Notes: generated by a model from the letters alone, not told the origin. 64,000 nt of DNA from Paracoccus zeaxanthinifaciens ATCC 21588 (GCF_000420145.1 NZ_ATUJ01000002.1:62001-126000); one strand, 5' to 3'. Positions 1-9,692 are shown, counted from the stretch's first letter. Numbers and translations are program-made.

Positions 1-76
1 CGTGTTTCCGTGCTGTTTCGCGGCGCTTCGTGACGGTTTCGTGCAGGCCGGGTGAAATGATGGTGACAGCCAGCCG

Positions 77-2677
77 TCACTCGGCCGCGCAGCGGGTCGC
101 CTGCCTGGCCAGAAGCTGCGCGATCTCGGGGCGGCAGGACCCGCAATTCGTGCCCGCCTGCAGAGATTCGCCCACCGCCTCGACCGAGGTCAGGCCGCCA
201 TCCTCGATCGCCGTGACGATGCTGTTCACGCCGACCCCGAAGCAGGAACACAGCATCGGACCCGGATCGGGACGCCCGATCGGCGGGAGGCCCGTCAGCA
301 CGTCCGTCCCGTCGCCCCCCGGCAGGCCCGCAAGATGGTCGCGCATGACCGCCACGGGCCGCCGCGCGACGAACAGCGCGCTGGCCAGCCGCCCATCGCG
401 GAACAGCGCGAGCCGCGCCGTGCCGCGCGCAGGGTCGCAGAAGCTGACGGCATCGCCCGCGGGGCCGAAGATGCGGCGGGCCTCGGCTTCCCAGTCGTCG
501 ACGGGCGCGCTGCCCGCGATCTCGGCCCGGTATCCGGCGGCGGTGCGGGCGATGGCCCAATAGGCGTGATCGGGCCGGAAGGCGCGGTCGGACACCGCGA
601 ACCCGTACCACGCCGCGTCGAAGCGGCGCATGCCGACGACCGCGGCCTTGCTTTCGGGCTGCCCCGAGATGGGGTCCGTGACGGCGGGGATCAGCGTGTC
701 GATCCGGGCGGATGGCGCGGTCTCGCCCGTCCAGTGGATGGGGGCGAACAGCTGGCCGGGGCGGACCGCGTCGGTGATCCGCGCGCGCAGGATCGCACGG
801 CCCGTCGGGCTGTGAAGCCGCACCAGATCGGCATGCGCGATCCCCTGTGCGGCGGCATCGGCGGGGTGGATGTCCACGAAAGGCTCGGGCAGGTGCGAGG
901 ACAGGCGCGGCGACAGCCCGCTGCGCGTCATCGTGTGCCACTGGTCACGGATGCGCCCCGTGTTCAGCCGGAAGGGCAGATCCCCCGAGGCAGGCGCCGC
1001 CGGTGCCCGCGCCGTCACCGGCAGCATCCGCGCCTTGCCACCCGGGTGGAAGAACCGCCCGTCCGCGAAGAAGCGCCCGCCGCTGCGGCCCGGGGCGACC
1101 GGCCAGCGCCGCGGCTGCAGCGTGTCGTAATCCGCCCGGGCGAGCCCCGAGATGTCGAAATCCCGCCCGAACCCTGCGGCCACGCCCGACAGCCGCGCGT
1201 ATTCGCGAAAGATCTGCGCCGGCCCGTCATGGTCGAAGCCTGCAAAGCCCATGCGGCGTGCGACCTGCGCCAGCATCCACCAGTCGGGGCGCGACTGTCC
1301 GGGCGCTGCCAGAACGGCGCGCTGACGGCTGATCGTGCGGTCGGAATTGGTGACGGTGCCGTCCTTCTCGGCCCAGGCGGCGGCGGGCAGCAGGACATGC
1401 GCAAGCCGCGCGGTATCGGTCGCGCCCGTCACGTCGCTGACGACCACGAAATCGCAGCCCGCGATGGCGCGGCGGACATTCTCGGCATCGGGCATGGTGG
1501 CGGCGGGGTTGGTGTGGATGATCCACAGCGCCTTGATCTGGCCCTCGGCTGCGGCGCGGAACATCTCGACCGCCTTCAGGCCGGGCCTGTCGGCCATGCG
1601 GGGGGCGTCCCAGAAATCCTGCACGGCCTGCCGGTGCGCTGGATCTTCGAGGTCCAGATGGCAGGCCAGCATGTTCGCAAGGCCGCCGACCTCGCGGCCA
1701 CCCATCGCGTTGGGCTGGCCCGTCACCGAAAACGGCCCCATGCCCGGCCTGCCGATCCGACCCGTCGCCAGGTGGCAGTTCAGGATCGCGTTCACCTTGT
1801 CCGCCCCCGACGAGGACTGGTTCACCCCCTGGCTGAAGATCGTCACCACGCGCGGCGTCGCGATCCACATGCGGCAGAACTCGCGCAGGGTTTCCTCGGG
1901 GATGCCGGTATCCATGCCCTCGGCGCGGGCGGCGGCGATGGCATGGTCCAGCCCCTCGACGTTCTGCGCGAAATCGGCATCCACCGCGCCCGCATCCGCG
2001 ATGGCGGCCAGCAGGCGGTTGAAGACCGCGACATCGGCCCCCGGCGACAGCGCAAGATGCAGGTCGGCCTGATCGCAGCTGGCCGTGCGGCGCGGGTCGA
2101 TGACGACGATCCGCGTGCCGCGCGCCTGACGCGCCGCCAGCAGGCGCTGGTGCAGCACCGGGTGGCACCACGCAAGGTTCGACCCGACCAGCACCACAAG
2201 ATCCGCCTCTTCGAGGTCCTCATAGGTGCCGGGCACCGTATCCGTCCCGAAGGCCCGCCGATGGCCCGCCACAGTCGACGCCATGCACAGCCGAGAGTTC
2301 GTGTCGATATTCGCCGACCCGATGAACCCCTTCATCAGCTTGTTCGCGACATAGTAGTCCTCGGTCAGCAGCTGACCCGAGACATAGAACCCCACGCTGT
2401 CCGGCCCGTGGCGGGCGATCGTGTCGCGGAACCGGTCGGCCACCAGGTCCAGCGCGGCGTCCCAATCGGTCGGACGCCCGTCCACCAGCGGCGCGGTCAG
2501 GCGTCCCGCATGGCCGACCGTCTCGGCCAGGGCCGCGCCCTTGGAACACAACCTGCCGCGATTTGCCGGATGGTCGGGATCGCCCCTGACCGACAGCCCG
2601 CCCGCGCCATCCGCGCGCAGCAGCACCCCGCAACCCACCCCGCAATAGGGGCAGGTGGAACGCGTCTCGCGGCTCAT
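77..2677 (-). CDS. nasA: Assimilatory nitrate reductase, catalytic subunit
   Basis: Reduces nitrate to nitrite in the cytoplasm using molybdopterin guanine dinucleotide and Fe-S centres. The 866-residue protein opens with a [4Fe-4S] motif (CPYCGVGC near residues 9-16, the fourth Cys in GRLCSKG). The molybdopterin oxidoreductase body follows, with an MGD-binding C-terminal domain (for example VRLHSPTGRA). It ends in a BFD-like [2Fe-2S] domain with CSCFGVG near residue 808 and CGSC about 35 residues later. That extra domain is typical of bacterial NasA proteins that take electrons from a partner. Its start overlaps the nirD stop as ATGA, and it is the last gene of the nrtA-nrtB-ATPase-nirB-nirD-nasA string. 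No separate small electron-transfer subunit gene is visible in the window. Recognition is by family motifs and operon context. Confidence 0.95.
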   Translation of the reverse strand: MSRETRSTCPYCGVGCGVLLRADGAGGLSVRGDPDHPANRGRLCSKGAALAETVGHAGRLTAPLVDGRPTDWDAALDLVADRFRDTIARHGPDSVGFYVSGQLLTEDYYVANKLMKGFIGSANIDTNSRLCMASTVAGHRRAFGTDTVPGTYEDLEEADLVVLVGSNLAWCHPVLHQRLLAARQARGTRIVVIDPRRTASCDQADLHLALSPGADVAVFNRLLAAIADAGAVDADFAQNVEGLDHAIAAARAEGMDTGIPEETLREFCRMWIATPRVVTIFSQGVNQSSSGADKVNAILNCHLATGRIGRPGMGPFSVTGQPNAMGGREVGGLANMLACHLDLEDPAHRQAVQDFWDAPRMADRPGLKAVEMFRAAAEGQIKALWIIHTNPAATMPDAENVRRAIAGCDFVVVSDVTGATDTARLAHVLLPAAAWAEKDGTVTNSDRTISRQRAVLAAPGQSRPDWWMLAQVARRMGFAGFDHDGPAQIFREYARLSGVAAGFGRDFDISGLARADYDTLQPRRWPVAPGRSGGRFFADGRFFHPGGKARMLPVTARAPAAPASGDLPFRLNTGRIRDQWHTMTRSGLSPRLSSHLPEPFVDIHPADAAAQGIAHADLVRLHSPTGRAILRARITDAVRPGQLFAPIHWTGETAPSARIDTLIPAVTDPISGQPESKAAVVGMRRFDAAWYGFAVSDRAFRPDHAYWAIARTAAGYRAEIAGSAPVDDWEAEARRIFGPAGDAVSFCDPARGTARLALFRDGRLASALFVARRPVAVMRDHLAGLPGGDGTDVLTGLPPIGRPDPGPMLCSCFGVGVNSIVTAIEDGGLTSVEAVGESLQAGTNCGSCRPEIAQLLARQATRCAAE

Positions 2678-3000
2678 GCGGCGGCCCTGCGCAGAAGGGT
2701 CGCGTCGATCAGGATGCGGCCCCGTTCTACCCTGACTGGATAGGTGGGGATGCTGGCATCCTCGCCCCGCGCCTGCCCGGTTTCCAGGTCGAAGACCCAG
2801 TTGTGCAGCGGGCAGGTGACCGCGCGGCCATGCACGATCCCTTCGGCCAGCGGACCGCCGCGATGGGGACAGGTGCCGCCCGTCGCGAAGACCTCGTCCC
2901 GGTCGGTGCGAAAGACCGCGACGCAGCCCAGATGGGTGCGCAGCTTGCGCGCGCCGCGCAGGGGGATGTCGTCGATGGCGCCGATATCGATCCAGCTCAT
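2674..3000 (-). CDS. nirD: Nitrite reductase small subunit, Rieske-type
   Basis: Small subunit of NADH-dependent assimilatory nitrite reductase. It is 108 residues with a Rieske [2Fe-2S] pattern: C-P-H-R-G near residues 44-48 and C-P-L-H-N-W near 63-68. I chose the ATG at 3000 (MSWIDIG) because it gives a normal NirD length and overlaps the nirB stop as ATGA; the same frame stays open upstream inside nirB, but that part is antisense-type read-through. The stop overlaps the nasA start in the same way, so nirB, nirD and nasA look translationally coupled. Confidence 0.93.
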   Translation of the reverse strand: MSWIDIGAIDDIPLRGARKLRTHLGCVAVFRTDRDEVFATGGTCPHRGGPLAEGIVHGRAVTCPLHNWVFDLETGQARGEDASIPTYPVRVERGRILIDATLLRRAAA

Positions 3001-5441
3001 TCCGCGGCCTCCAGTGTCAGGTCGGCAAGGGGGGCGTAATCCGCCGCGCGGGTGGCGGCATGTTCGGCCCAGGGGTCCTTGCGATAGATGGATTGCGACA
3101 GCTCGAACGCGTCGATCAGGCGGCGACGCTCGGCCTTGTCCTCGATGCGTTCGCGCACCCAGTCCAGCCCCACCTTCGCGATCCACTTGTAGGGGCGGTC
3201 CAGGTATTTCGCGTTCTCGCGATAGAGCTGGATGAAGGCGGTCGTCACCTCGATGGCCTCGGCCTCGGTCGCGACATCCAAGAGGCGCTCGGTCTCGCGC
3301 AGGTCCATGCCCGCGGCACCGCCGACGCCGATCTGGTAGCCGCTGTCCACGCAGACGATGCCCACATCCTTGCAGGTCGCCTCGGCGCAGTTGCGCGGGC
3401 AGCCGGAAACGCCCAGCTTGACCTTGTGCGGCGTCCACGACCCCCAGAGCAGCTTTTCCAGCCGCACGCCCAGGCCCGTGCTGTCCTGCGTGCCGAAGCG
3501 GCAGTGATCGGTCCCCACGCAGGTCTTCACCGTCCGCAAGCCCTTGGAATAGGCGTGTCCGGACACCAGCCCCGCGCGGTTCAGATCGGCCCAGATCGCG
3601 GGCAGATCCTCGCCCCGGACGCCCAGCAGGTCGATGCGCTGGCCGCCGGTGACCTTGACGGTGGGGACGTTGTACTTCTCGGCGGCATCGGCGATGGCGC
3701 GCAGCTCGGTCGGGTTGGTCAGCCCGCCCCACATGCGGGGAACGACGCTGAAGGTGCCGTCCTTCTGGATGTTGGCGTGCTTCCTTTCGTTGATGAACCG
3801 GCTTTGCGGGTCGTCGCGATATTCCAGCGGCCAGTCGGCCAGCAGGTAGAAGTTGATCGCGGGACGGCAGACATGGCAGCCGTTGCGGGTCTTCCAGCCC
3901 AGTTCCTGCCAGACGGCCTCTTGCGATTTCAGCGGCATGGTCTTGATCAGGCGGCGCACATCCTCGTGGGTGTGGTCGGTGCAGGCGCAGACGGGCTTGG
4001 CGACCGGCATGACGAATTCGTCGCCAAGCGTGACCTGCAGCAGCTGTTCGACCAGGCCCGTGCAGGTCCCGCAGGATGCGCTGGCCTTGGTGGTGGCGCG
4101 GATGGCGTCCAGGTCGGTCGCCCCCGCCCCGATCGCGTCGGTGATCGTGCCCTTGCAGATGCCGTTGCAGCCGCAGATCTCCGCCTCAGGCGGCAATGCT
4201 GCAACGGCTGACAGAGGGTCCGCCGAGGCACCCCCCTGATGCGCGGGGCCGAAGATCAGCGTCTCGCGCATCTCCTCGATCGGGGTGGCGTCCTTGATCA
4301 GGCCGAAGAACCAGTTGCCGTCGGCGGTGTCACCGTACATCACCGCGCCAATCAGGCGGTCGCCCTCGATCACCAGCCGCTTGTAGATGCCGCGCGCGGG
4401 GTCGCGGAAGACGATGTCCTCGCGCCCCTCGGCATCGGCGAAATCGCCCGCGCTGAACAGGTCGCAGCCGGTGACCTTCAGCTTGGTGGACAGCGATTTC
4501 TGGACGAACGCGGCATCCTCGCCCAGCAGCGTGGCCGCCAGCACCTTCGCCTGATCATAGAGCGGCGCGACAAGGCCGAAGACCGCGCCCTGGTGTTCGA
4601 CGCATTCGCCGACCGCGAAGATATCCGCGTCCGAGCTGCGCATCTGGTCGTCCACATGGATGCCGCGCCCGACGGCAAGGCCCGCCTGCTGCGCCAGCGC
4701 GACATTCGGACGGATGCCCACCGCCATGACCAGCAGGTCGCAGGGCAGATCGGTGCCGTCCTCCAGCCGCAGGGCGGCGACATGGCCGTCCTTGCCGACG
4801 ATCTCCTTGGAATTGGCCTGAAGTCTGACCTCGATCCCCTTGGATTCCAGAGACTTTTTCAGAAGGTAACCCGCGGCCTCGTCCAGCTGCCGCTCCATCA
4901 GGTGGCCCATGATATGGACGACGGTGACCTGCGCACCGCGCGCGGCCATGCCGGCAGCCGCCTCGAGGCCCAGCAGCCCGCCCCCGATCACGACGACACG
5001 CTTGCCCGCGCCCATCGCCATCATGCGCTGCGTATCCTCGAGGTCGCGATAGGCGATGACGCCTTCCAGATCGTGACCCGGCAGCGGGATGATGAAGGGG
5101 TTCGACCCCGTGCCCATGATCAGCCGGTCATAGGGCACCGCGCCATTCTCGCCATGCACCACGCGCGCCTCGCGGTCGATGCGCAGCACCTTCTCGCCAA
5201 AGCGGGTGGCGATGCCGCGATCCGCGTACCAGGCATCGTCATGGGTGACGATATCCTCGTAGGTCTTGTCGCCCGCCAGCACCGGCGACAGCATGATGCG
5301 GTTGTAGTTCCCGCGCGGCTCGGCATTGAAGAGGGTGATCTGGAAGCGGTCCGGAGCCGCATCGGTCAGGTGTTCCAGCACCCGCCCCGAGGCCATGCCC
5401 GCGCCGATCACGACGATCTTCTGCTTGTCCATGTCCATCAC
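2997..5441 (-). CDS. nirB: Nitrite reductase [NAD(P)H] large subunit
   Basis: Reduces nitrite to ammonium in the cytoplasm with NADH, FAD, Fe-S and siroheme. The 814-residue protein has an N-terminal FAD site (VVIGAGMASG), an NADH site (VVVIGGGLLGLEAAAG near residue 150), a BFD-like [2Fe-2S] domain (CGCNGICKG near 421, then CGTC) and a second Cys-rich segment (VCACTDHTH ... CHVCRP). The siroheme/[4Fe-4S] domain has Cys near 639 and 645 (TCVGTDHCRFG) and in CPRNC near 679-683. This is the full domain order of the family. It overlaps the ATPase gene upstream and nirD downstream by ATGA. No siroheme synthase (cysG) is in the window. Confidence 0.96.
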   Translation of the reverse strand: MMDMDKQKIVVIGAGMASGRVLEHLTDAAPDRFQITLFNAEPRGNYNRIMLSPVLAGDKTYEDIVTHDDAWYADRGIATRFGEKVLRIDREARVVHGENGAVPYDRLIMGTGSNPFIIPLPGHDLEGVIAYRDLEDTQRMMAMGAGKRVVVIGGGLLGLEAAAGMAARGAQVTVVHIMGHLMERQLDEAAGYLLKKSLESKGIEVRLQANSKEIVGKDGHVAALRLEDGTDLPCDLLVMAVGIRPNVALAQQAGLAVGRGIHVDDQMRSSDADIFAVGECVEHQGAVFGLVAPLYDQAKVLAATLLGEDAAFVQKSLSTKLKVTGCDLFSAGDFADAEGREDIVFRDPARGIYKRLVIEGDRLIGAVMYGDTADGNWFFGLIKDATPIEEMRETLIFGPAHQGGASADPLSAVAALPPEAEICGCNGICKGTITDAIGAGATDLDAIRATTKASASCGTCTGLVEQLLQVTLGDEFVMPVAKPVCACTDHTHEDVRRLIKTMPLKSQEAVWQELGWKTRNGCHVCRPAINFYLLADWPLEYRDDPQSRFINERKHANIQKDGTFSVVPRMWGGLTNPTELRAIADAAEKYNVPTVKVTGGQRIDLLGVRGEDLPAIWADLNRAGLVSGHAYSKGLRTVKTCVGTDHCRFGTQDSTGLGVRLEKLLWGSWTPHKVKLGVSGCPRNCAEATCKDVGIVCVDSGYQIGVGGAAGMDLRETERLLDVATEAEAIEVTTAFIQLYRENAKYLDRPYKWIAKVGLDWVRERIEDKAERRRLIDAFELSQSIYRKDPWAEHAATRAADYAPLADLTLEAAE

Positions 5442-7123
5442 TCCGCAGCGATGGCCTTGGGGTCGGTCGTCCCCTTGGCCCTGGCTTCGTTCGGCCGCGC
5501 GCCATGCTCGTATTCCTGAAGGAAATCGAGGACCTCCTGGCGGTAGGCGTAATAATCGGGATGTTCCAGCAGCGCCTTGCGCGTCCGCGGGCGCGGCAGG
5601 TCGACCTTGGTGATCTTGCCGATCGTGGCCTGCGGGCCGTTCGTCATCATCACGACGCGGTCGGCCAGCAGGATCGCCTCGTCCACGTCATGGGTCACGC
5701 AGATCGCGGTGACCTTGGTGCGGGACCAGACCTCCATCAGGACCTCCTGCAGCTCCCACCGGGTCAGGCTGTCCAGCATGCCGAAGGGTTCGTCCAGCAG
5801 CAGCAGCTTGGGCGACAGGGCGAAGGCCCGCGCGATGCCCACGCGCTGCTGCATGCCGTTCGACATCTGGGCTGCGGGACGGTCCATCGCATCGCCCAGG
5901 CCCACGCGTTCAAGATAGTATTCGACCACGTCCTGCCGTTCGGCCTGGCTGGCACGGGGATAGACCTTGTCCACGCCGACGCTGACATTCTCCTTGGCGG
6001 TTAGCCAGGGGAACAGGGAGGGCGACTGGAACACCACGGCCCGTTCGGGATCGGCGCCCTGCACGTGCTTGCGGTCCAGCGTGATCGCGCCCTTGCTGAT
6101 CTCGTTCAGGCCCGCGGCCATCGTCAGCACGGTCGATTTCCCGCAGCCCGAATGCCCGATGAGCGATATGAACTCTCCGCGGTCGATCCTGAGGTCGAAA
6201 TCCTCGACCACGGTCAGCGGCCCCTTGGGCGTGGCATAGATCTTGTGCAGCTGCGAGAATTCGAGGAAGCGCTGATCGGCCAGCCCCGCCTGCGCATCCG
6301 CCACGGCGGTGGGCTTGCCGAAGATGGGCGTCACGTCGGGCAGCACGCGTGTGCCTTCGACCCGCGCCTCGATGCCCGCGTCCATCAGGTATCCGGTGAC
6401 GGCGGCGCGCAGCTTCTTGAAACCCGCGTCGCTGTTCATCGCGCCCCGGTCGCGCGGGCGGGGCAGATCGACGCGGAATTCCTGCCCCAGGGTGCCGTCG
6501 GGGTTCAGCGGCACGATGCGGTCGGCCAGCAGGATCGCCTCGTCCACGTCGTTGGTGATCAGCACGCAGGTCTTGCGGTCGGCGGCGCACAGGCGCTCGA
6601 TCTCGTCGGCAAGGTTCGCGCGGGTCAGCGCGTCCAGCGCCGACAGCGGCTCGTCCAGCAGCAGCATCTCGGGGTCCATCGCCAGCGCGCGGGCGACGTT
6701 CACGCGCTGGCGCATGCCCCCCGACAGTTCCGCCGGGCGCCGATGGGCGGCGTGGCCCAGGCCCACCATGCGGACATAGTGGTCCACCCGCGCGGCGCGG
6801 TCGGCACGTGACAGCTGCGGAAACATCGTGTCCACCGCCAGCGCGACGTTCCCGTTCACCGTCAGCCAGGGCATCAGCGAATAGGACTGGAAGATCACGC
6901 CGCGTTCGGGGCCGGGTTCGGTGATCGCGCTTCCCTTGAAGGTGACGCTGCCGCGGGTGGGGCGTTCCAGCCCCGCCATCAGGTTGATCAGCGTCGTCTT
7001 GCCCGTCCCCGAGAAGCCCAGGATGACCAGGAACTCTCCGGCCTCGACCTTCAGGTCCACGTCCTTCAGCACCTGCGTTTCCCCGAAGGATTTCGAGACG
7101 CCCGTGAATTCGAGTATCGTCAT
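5438..7123 (-). CDS. Nitrate ABC transporter, double ATPase (NrtC/NrtD-type fusion)
   Basis: Energises nitrate/nitrite import with the NrtB permease. The 561 residues hold two complete ABC domains in tandem. The first has Walker A GFSGTGKTT near residue 36, signature LSGGMRQRV and Walker B MLLLDEP. The second has Walker A GHSGCGKST near 325, a variant signature MSNGMQQRV and LLLLDEP. The SNGM variant is, from memory, usual in NrtC/CmpC-type ATPases. In cyanobacteria these two ATPases are separate (NrtC, NrtD) and NrtC carries a C-terminal binding domain; here both ATPases are in one chain and that sensor domain is missing. The start is 10 bases after the permease stop; the stop overlaps nirB. 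Confidence 0.9.
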   Translation of the reverse strand: MTILEFTGVSKSFGETQVLKDVDLKVEAGEFLVILGFSGTGKTTLINLMAGLERPTRGSVTFKGSAITEPGPERGVIFQSYSLMPWLTVNGNVALAVDTMFPQLSRADRAARVDHYVRMVGLGHAAHRRPAELSGGMRQRVNVARALAMDPEMLLLDEPLSALDALTRANLADEIERLCAADRKTCVLITNDVDEAILLADRIVPLNPDGTLGQEFRVDLPRPRDRGAMNSDAGFKKLRAAVTGYLMDAGIEARVEGTRVLPDVTPIFGKPTAVADAQAGLADQRFLEFSQLHKIYATPKGPLTVVEDFDLRIDRGEFISLIGHSGCGKSTVLTMAAGLNEISKGAITLDRKHVQGADPERAVVFQSPSLFPWLTAKENVSVGVDKVYPRASQAERQDVVEYYLERVGLGDAMDRPAAQMSNGMQQRVGIARAFALSPKLLLLDEPFGMLDSLTRWELQEVLMEVWSRTKVTAICVTHDVDEAILLADRVVMMTNGPQATIGKITKVDLPRPRTRKALLEHPDYYAYRQEVLDFLQEYEHGARPNEARAKGTTDPKAIAAE

Positions 7124-7133
7124 GACCTGTCCC

Positions 7134-8204
7134 TCAGCGATTGTTGGTGAAGGTGAACAGCGACTGGATGGTGAACATCAGGCGGTCCAGCAGGAAGCCG
7201 ATGATCCCGATGGTGAAGACCGCGACCATGATCTTGGCCAGCGACTGGCTGCTGCCGTTCTGGAACTCGTCCCAGACGAACTTACCCAGACCCGGGTTCT
7301 GGGCCAGCATCTCGGCCGCGATCAGGACCATCCAACCGACCCCGAGAGACAGGCGAAGGCCCGTGAAGATCAGCGGCAGCGCGGAGGGCAGGACCAGCTT
7401 GCGGATCTTGGTCCAGGTGCCCATCTTCAGCACCTTCGAGACGTTCACCAGGTCCTTGTCGATGCTGGCAACGCCAAGCGCGGTGTTGATCAGCGTGGGC
7501 CACAGCGAACACAGCGTCACGGTGATGGCCGACACAAGGAACGACTTCTCGAACCAGCCGTCATCGGCGGTATAGAGCGCCGAAACCACGATCGACACGA
7601 TCGGCAGCCATGCCAACGGCGAGACCGGCTTGAAGATCTGGATCAGCGGGTTCAGCGCCGCGTTGGCGGTGGCCGACAGCCCCGCCGCGATCCCGAGCGG
7701 CACCGCCACGGCGGTCGCCAGCAGGAAGCCGAAGAACACCGTCGTGATCGAGGTCCAGATCTGCTGGTAATAGGTCGGCGCGCCCGTGAAATCGCGGTAA
7801 CGCGGCTCCTGCCCCGCCGCGATGCGTTCGGCGTTGCGTTCGTCCTGGCGGGCATAGAAGTCGGCGGCGCGTTCGCGCGTGCGGGCCGCGTCCTCGTTCA
7901 GGTTCACCACCTGCTCCCACACGGCGGCGGGGCCGGGGATCGCGCCGAGCGAGGTCTGCACCCGCGGCGCAAGCGTTCCCCACAGCAGCAGGAAGGCCAT
8001 GATCGCCAGCAGCGGCACGCCCATCAGGCGCCACAGCTCGCGGCCCTGCGTGCGGGCATTGTCGCCCGCCGCGATCCGCATCATCGGCGTCAGCCAGCCC
8101 AGGCCCGCGACCTTCAGCCAGGCATCGGCTTTGTTGATGCGGGTGAAGTTCCGTTCGCGGCGTGCCTCGCGGGCGGCGTCGAAATTGGGGTCGATGGTTG
8201 TCAT
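7134..8204 (-). CDS. nrtB: Nitrate ABC transporter permease
   Basis: Inner-membrane permease of the nitrate importer, 356 residues. A polar N-terminus of about 50 residues precedes the first membrane segment (PLLAIMAFLLLWGTLAP). The binding-protein-dependent transport core begins near residue 165. It contains the EAA-type loop around FVWDEFQNG and several further hydrophobic segments, with a membrane span close to the C-terminus. A periplasmic stretch of about 80 residues separates the first segment from the core, as in other NrtB/TauC-family permeases. It lies 11 bases from nrtA and 10 from the ATPase gene, so it is co-transcribed. Confidence 0.92.
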   Translation of the reverse strand: MTTIDPNFDAAREARRERNFTRINKADAWLKVAGLGWLTPMMRIAAGDNARTQGRELWRLMGVPLLAIMAFLLLWGTLAPRVQTSLGAIPGPAAVWEQVVNLNEDAARTRERAADFYARQDERNAERIAAGQEPRYRDFTGAPTYYQQIWTSITTVFFGFLLATAVAVPLGIAAGLSATANAALNPLIQIFKPVSPLAWLPIVSIVVSALYTADDGWFEKSFLVSAITVTLCSLWPTLINTALGVASIDKDLVNVSKVLKMGTWTKIRKLVLPSALPLIFTGLRLSLGVGWMVLIAAEMLAQNPGLGKFVWDEFQNGSSQSLAKIMVAVFTIGIIGFLLDRLMFTIQSLFTFTNNR

Positions 8205-8215
8205 GATGCCCCCCC

Positions 8216-9571
8216 TCAGCCCGTCACTTCGCCGTCGGCGATCTTCTGTTCGCCGCCCAGCCCGATGGGGAAGCTGTCGATATAGGCGTTGGGCGTGCGC
8301 CCGTCATAGGGGATGCCGTCGATCAGCGTGTCCACGACATCCTTGAAGCCGTCGCTGTCGAAGGGGAAATCGGCCGCATCCGCCAGCCCTTCGTCCACCA
8401 GGCTCTGGGCCGCTTCCAGGTAGATGTCGGGGCGGTACACGGATTTCGCGACATCGTGGTACCACTCGTCGGTCTGCGGTTCGGCGATCTGGCCCCACCG
8501 GCGCATCTGGGTCAGGTACCAGACCGCATCGGAATAGAAGGGATAGGTCGCGTTGTAGCGGAAGAAGACGTTGAAATCGGGCACGTCGCGCACGTCGCCG
8601 GGTTCGTATTCGAAGGTTCCGGTCATGGATGCGGCGATCACCTCGGCATCGGCCCCGACATATTCGGGCCAGCTGAGCATCTCGACCGCCTCCATGCGGT
8701 TGGCGTTGTCGTCGGCATCCAGCCACATCGCGGCGCGGATCAGCGCGCGGACCAGGGCGCGGGTGGTGTTCGGGTTCTGCTCGACGAATTCGGCGGTCAG
8801 GCCGAAGACCTTCTCGGGGTTGTCGGGCCAGATCTCGTAATCGGTGACGACCGCGACGCCGATGCCGCGCTGGACGGCGGCCTGGTTCCACGGCTCGCCC
8901 ACGCAATAACCGTGGATCGTCCCGGCCTCGAGCGTGGTGGGCATCTGCGGGGGCGGGGTGACCGACAGGAAGACGTCGGCGTCGATCTGGCCCGACACGT
9001 CGTCGGGGCTGTAGAAGCCCGGATGCAGCCCGCCCGCCGCCAGCCAGTAGCGCAGCTCGTAATTGTGGGTGGACACGGGAAAGACCATGCCCATGTTGAA
9101 CCGCTCTCCGGCGTCGCGGAATTCCTCGACCACGGGGACCAGCGCCTCGGCGCCGATGGGGTGGACCGGGCGGCCATCGTCCATCGAGGCGACATGCGGG
9201 CGCATCTTCTCCCACACCTCGTTCGACACGGTGATGCCGTTGCCGTTCAGGTCCATCGAGAAGGGCGTGACGATATGGGCCTCGGACCCATAGCCGATGG
9301 TGGCGGCCAGCGGCTGGCCGGCCAGCATGTGCGCGCCGTCCAGCGTGCCGTCGATCACCCCGTCCAGCAGGACCTTCCAGTTGGCCTGCGCATCGAGCGT
9401 GACGAACAGGCCCTCGTCCTCGAAATATCCGCGTTCATAGGCGACGGCCAGCGGGGCCATGTCGGTCAGCTTGATGAAGCCGAAGGTCAGCTCGTCGATC
9501 TCGAGATCCTGTGCCGCAAGGGGGCCCGCAAGGGCGGTGCTGGCGGCAAGGCTGGCAAGAAGGCGCTTCAT
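8216..9571 (-). CDS. nrtA: Nitrate ABC transporter substrate-binding protein
   Basis: Periplasmic nitrate/nitrite-binding protein, 451 residues. It has a Sec signal peptide ([22 protein letters not shown], cleavage after the AQ-type end). NrtA/CmpA-family blocks follow: [23 protein letters not shown] at the mature N-terminus, [17 protein letters not shown], and [10 protein letters not shown] near residue 225. No lipobox cysteine is seen, so it is probably soluble in the periplasm. It is the first structural gene after the regulated leader at 9619-9692, and a possible ribosome binding site (AGGAGA) lies just before the ATG at 9571. Confidence 0.93.
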   Translation of the reverse strand: MKRLLASLAASTALAGPLAAQDLEIDELTFGFIKLTDMAPLAVAYERGYFEDEGLFVTLDAQANWKVLLDGVIDGTLDGAHMLAGQPLAATIGYGSEAHIVTPFSMDLNGNGITVSNEVWEKMRPHVASMDDGRPVHPIGAEALVPVVEEFRDAGERFNMGMVFPVSTHNYELRYWLAAGGLHPGFYSPDDVSGQIDADVFLSVTPPPQMPTTLEAGTIHGYCVGEPWNQAAVQRGIGVAVVTDYEIWPDNPEKVFGLTAEFVEQNPNTTRALVRALIRAAMWLDADDNANRMEAVEMLSWPEYVGADAEVIAASMTGTFEYEPGDVRDVPDFNVFFRYNATYPFYSDAVWYLTQMRRWGQIAEPQTDEWYHDVAKSVYRPDIYLEAAQSLVDEGLADAADFPFDSDGFKDVVDTLIDGIPYDGRTPNAYIDSFPIGLGGEQKIADGEVTG

Positions 9572-9618
9572 GGAAGATGTCTCCTGTCACTGGTGGCCCA
9601 TGTCCGGGGCCGAAATGC

Positions 9619-9666
9619 AAAAAAGCCGCTGACGCGCCCTGCCATGCGGCAGAGGGTCGAGCGGCT
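9619..9666 (-). terminator. Conditional intrinsic terminator in the nrtA leader
   Basis: Read on the minus strand, AGCCGCT (9666-9660) pairs with AGCGGCT (9630-9624) and is followed at once by six T (9624-9619). An inner hairpin (CCCT ... AGGG) sits between the arms. This is a textbook intrinsic terminator placed about 50 bases before the nrtA start, so it must be bypassed for the operon to be expressed. Its 5-prime arm lies inside the second ANTAR-type hairpin (9659-9672), so the two folds exclude each other. Confidence 0.85.
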
Positions 9667-9692
9667 GTGCTCATGGGGCCCCGACACTGGGG
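9659..9692 (-). promoter_or_regulatory. ANTAR-type double hexaloop hairpin, target of NasT
   Basis: On the minus strand two short hairpins stand 6 bases apart. One is CCCC-AGTGTC-GGGG (9692-9679), the other GAGC-ACAGCC-GCTC (9672-9659). Each has a 4-bp stem and a 6-base loop with A at loop position 1 and G at position 4. That is the published signature of RNA bound by ANTAR antiterminators. The second hairpin uses the 5-prime arm of the terminator at 9619-9666. NasT, coded just upstream, has an ANTAR domain. The fold is seen in sequence; binding by NasT is inferred from the family. Confidence 0.82.

Noticed and set aside
1..76. Short GTGAC/GTCAC hairpin after nasA as a terminator
   Set aside because: Only five base pairs at the nasA stop and no T-run; nothing else recognisable in these bases.
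335..2743. 802-codon open frame on the plus strand opposite nasA
   Set aside because: Rich in Arg, Gly, Ala and His with no family text; it is the antisense shadow of nasA, common in high-GC DNA.
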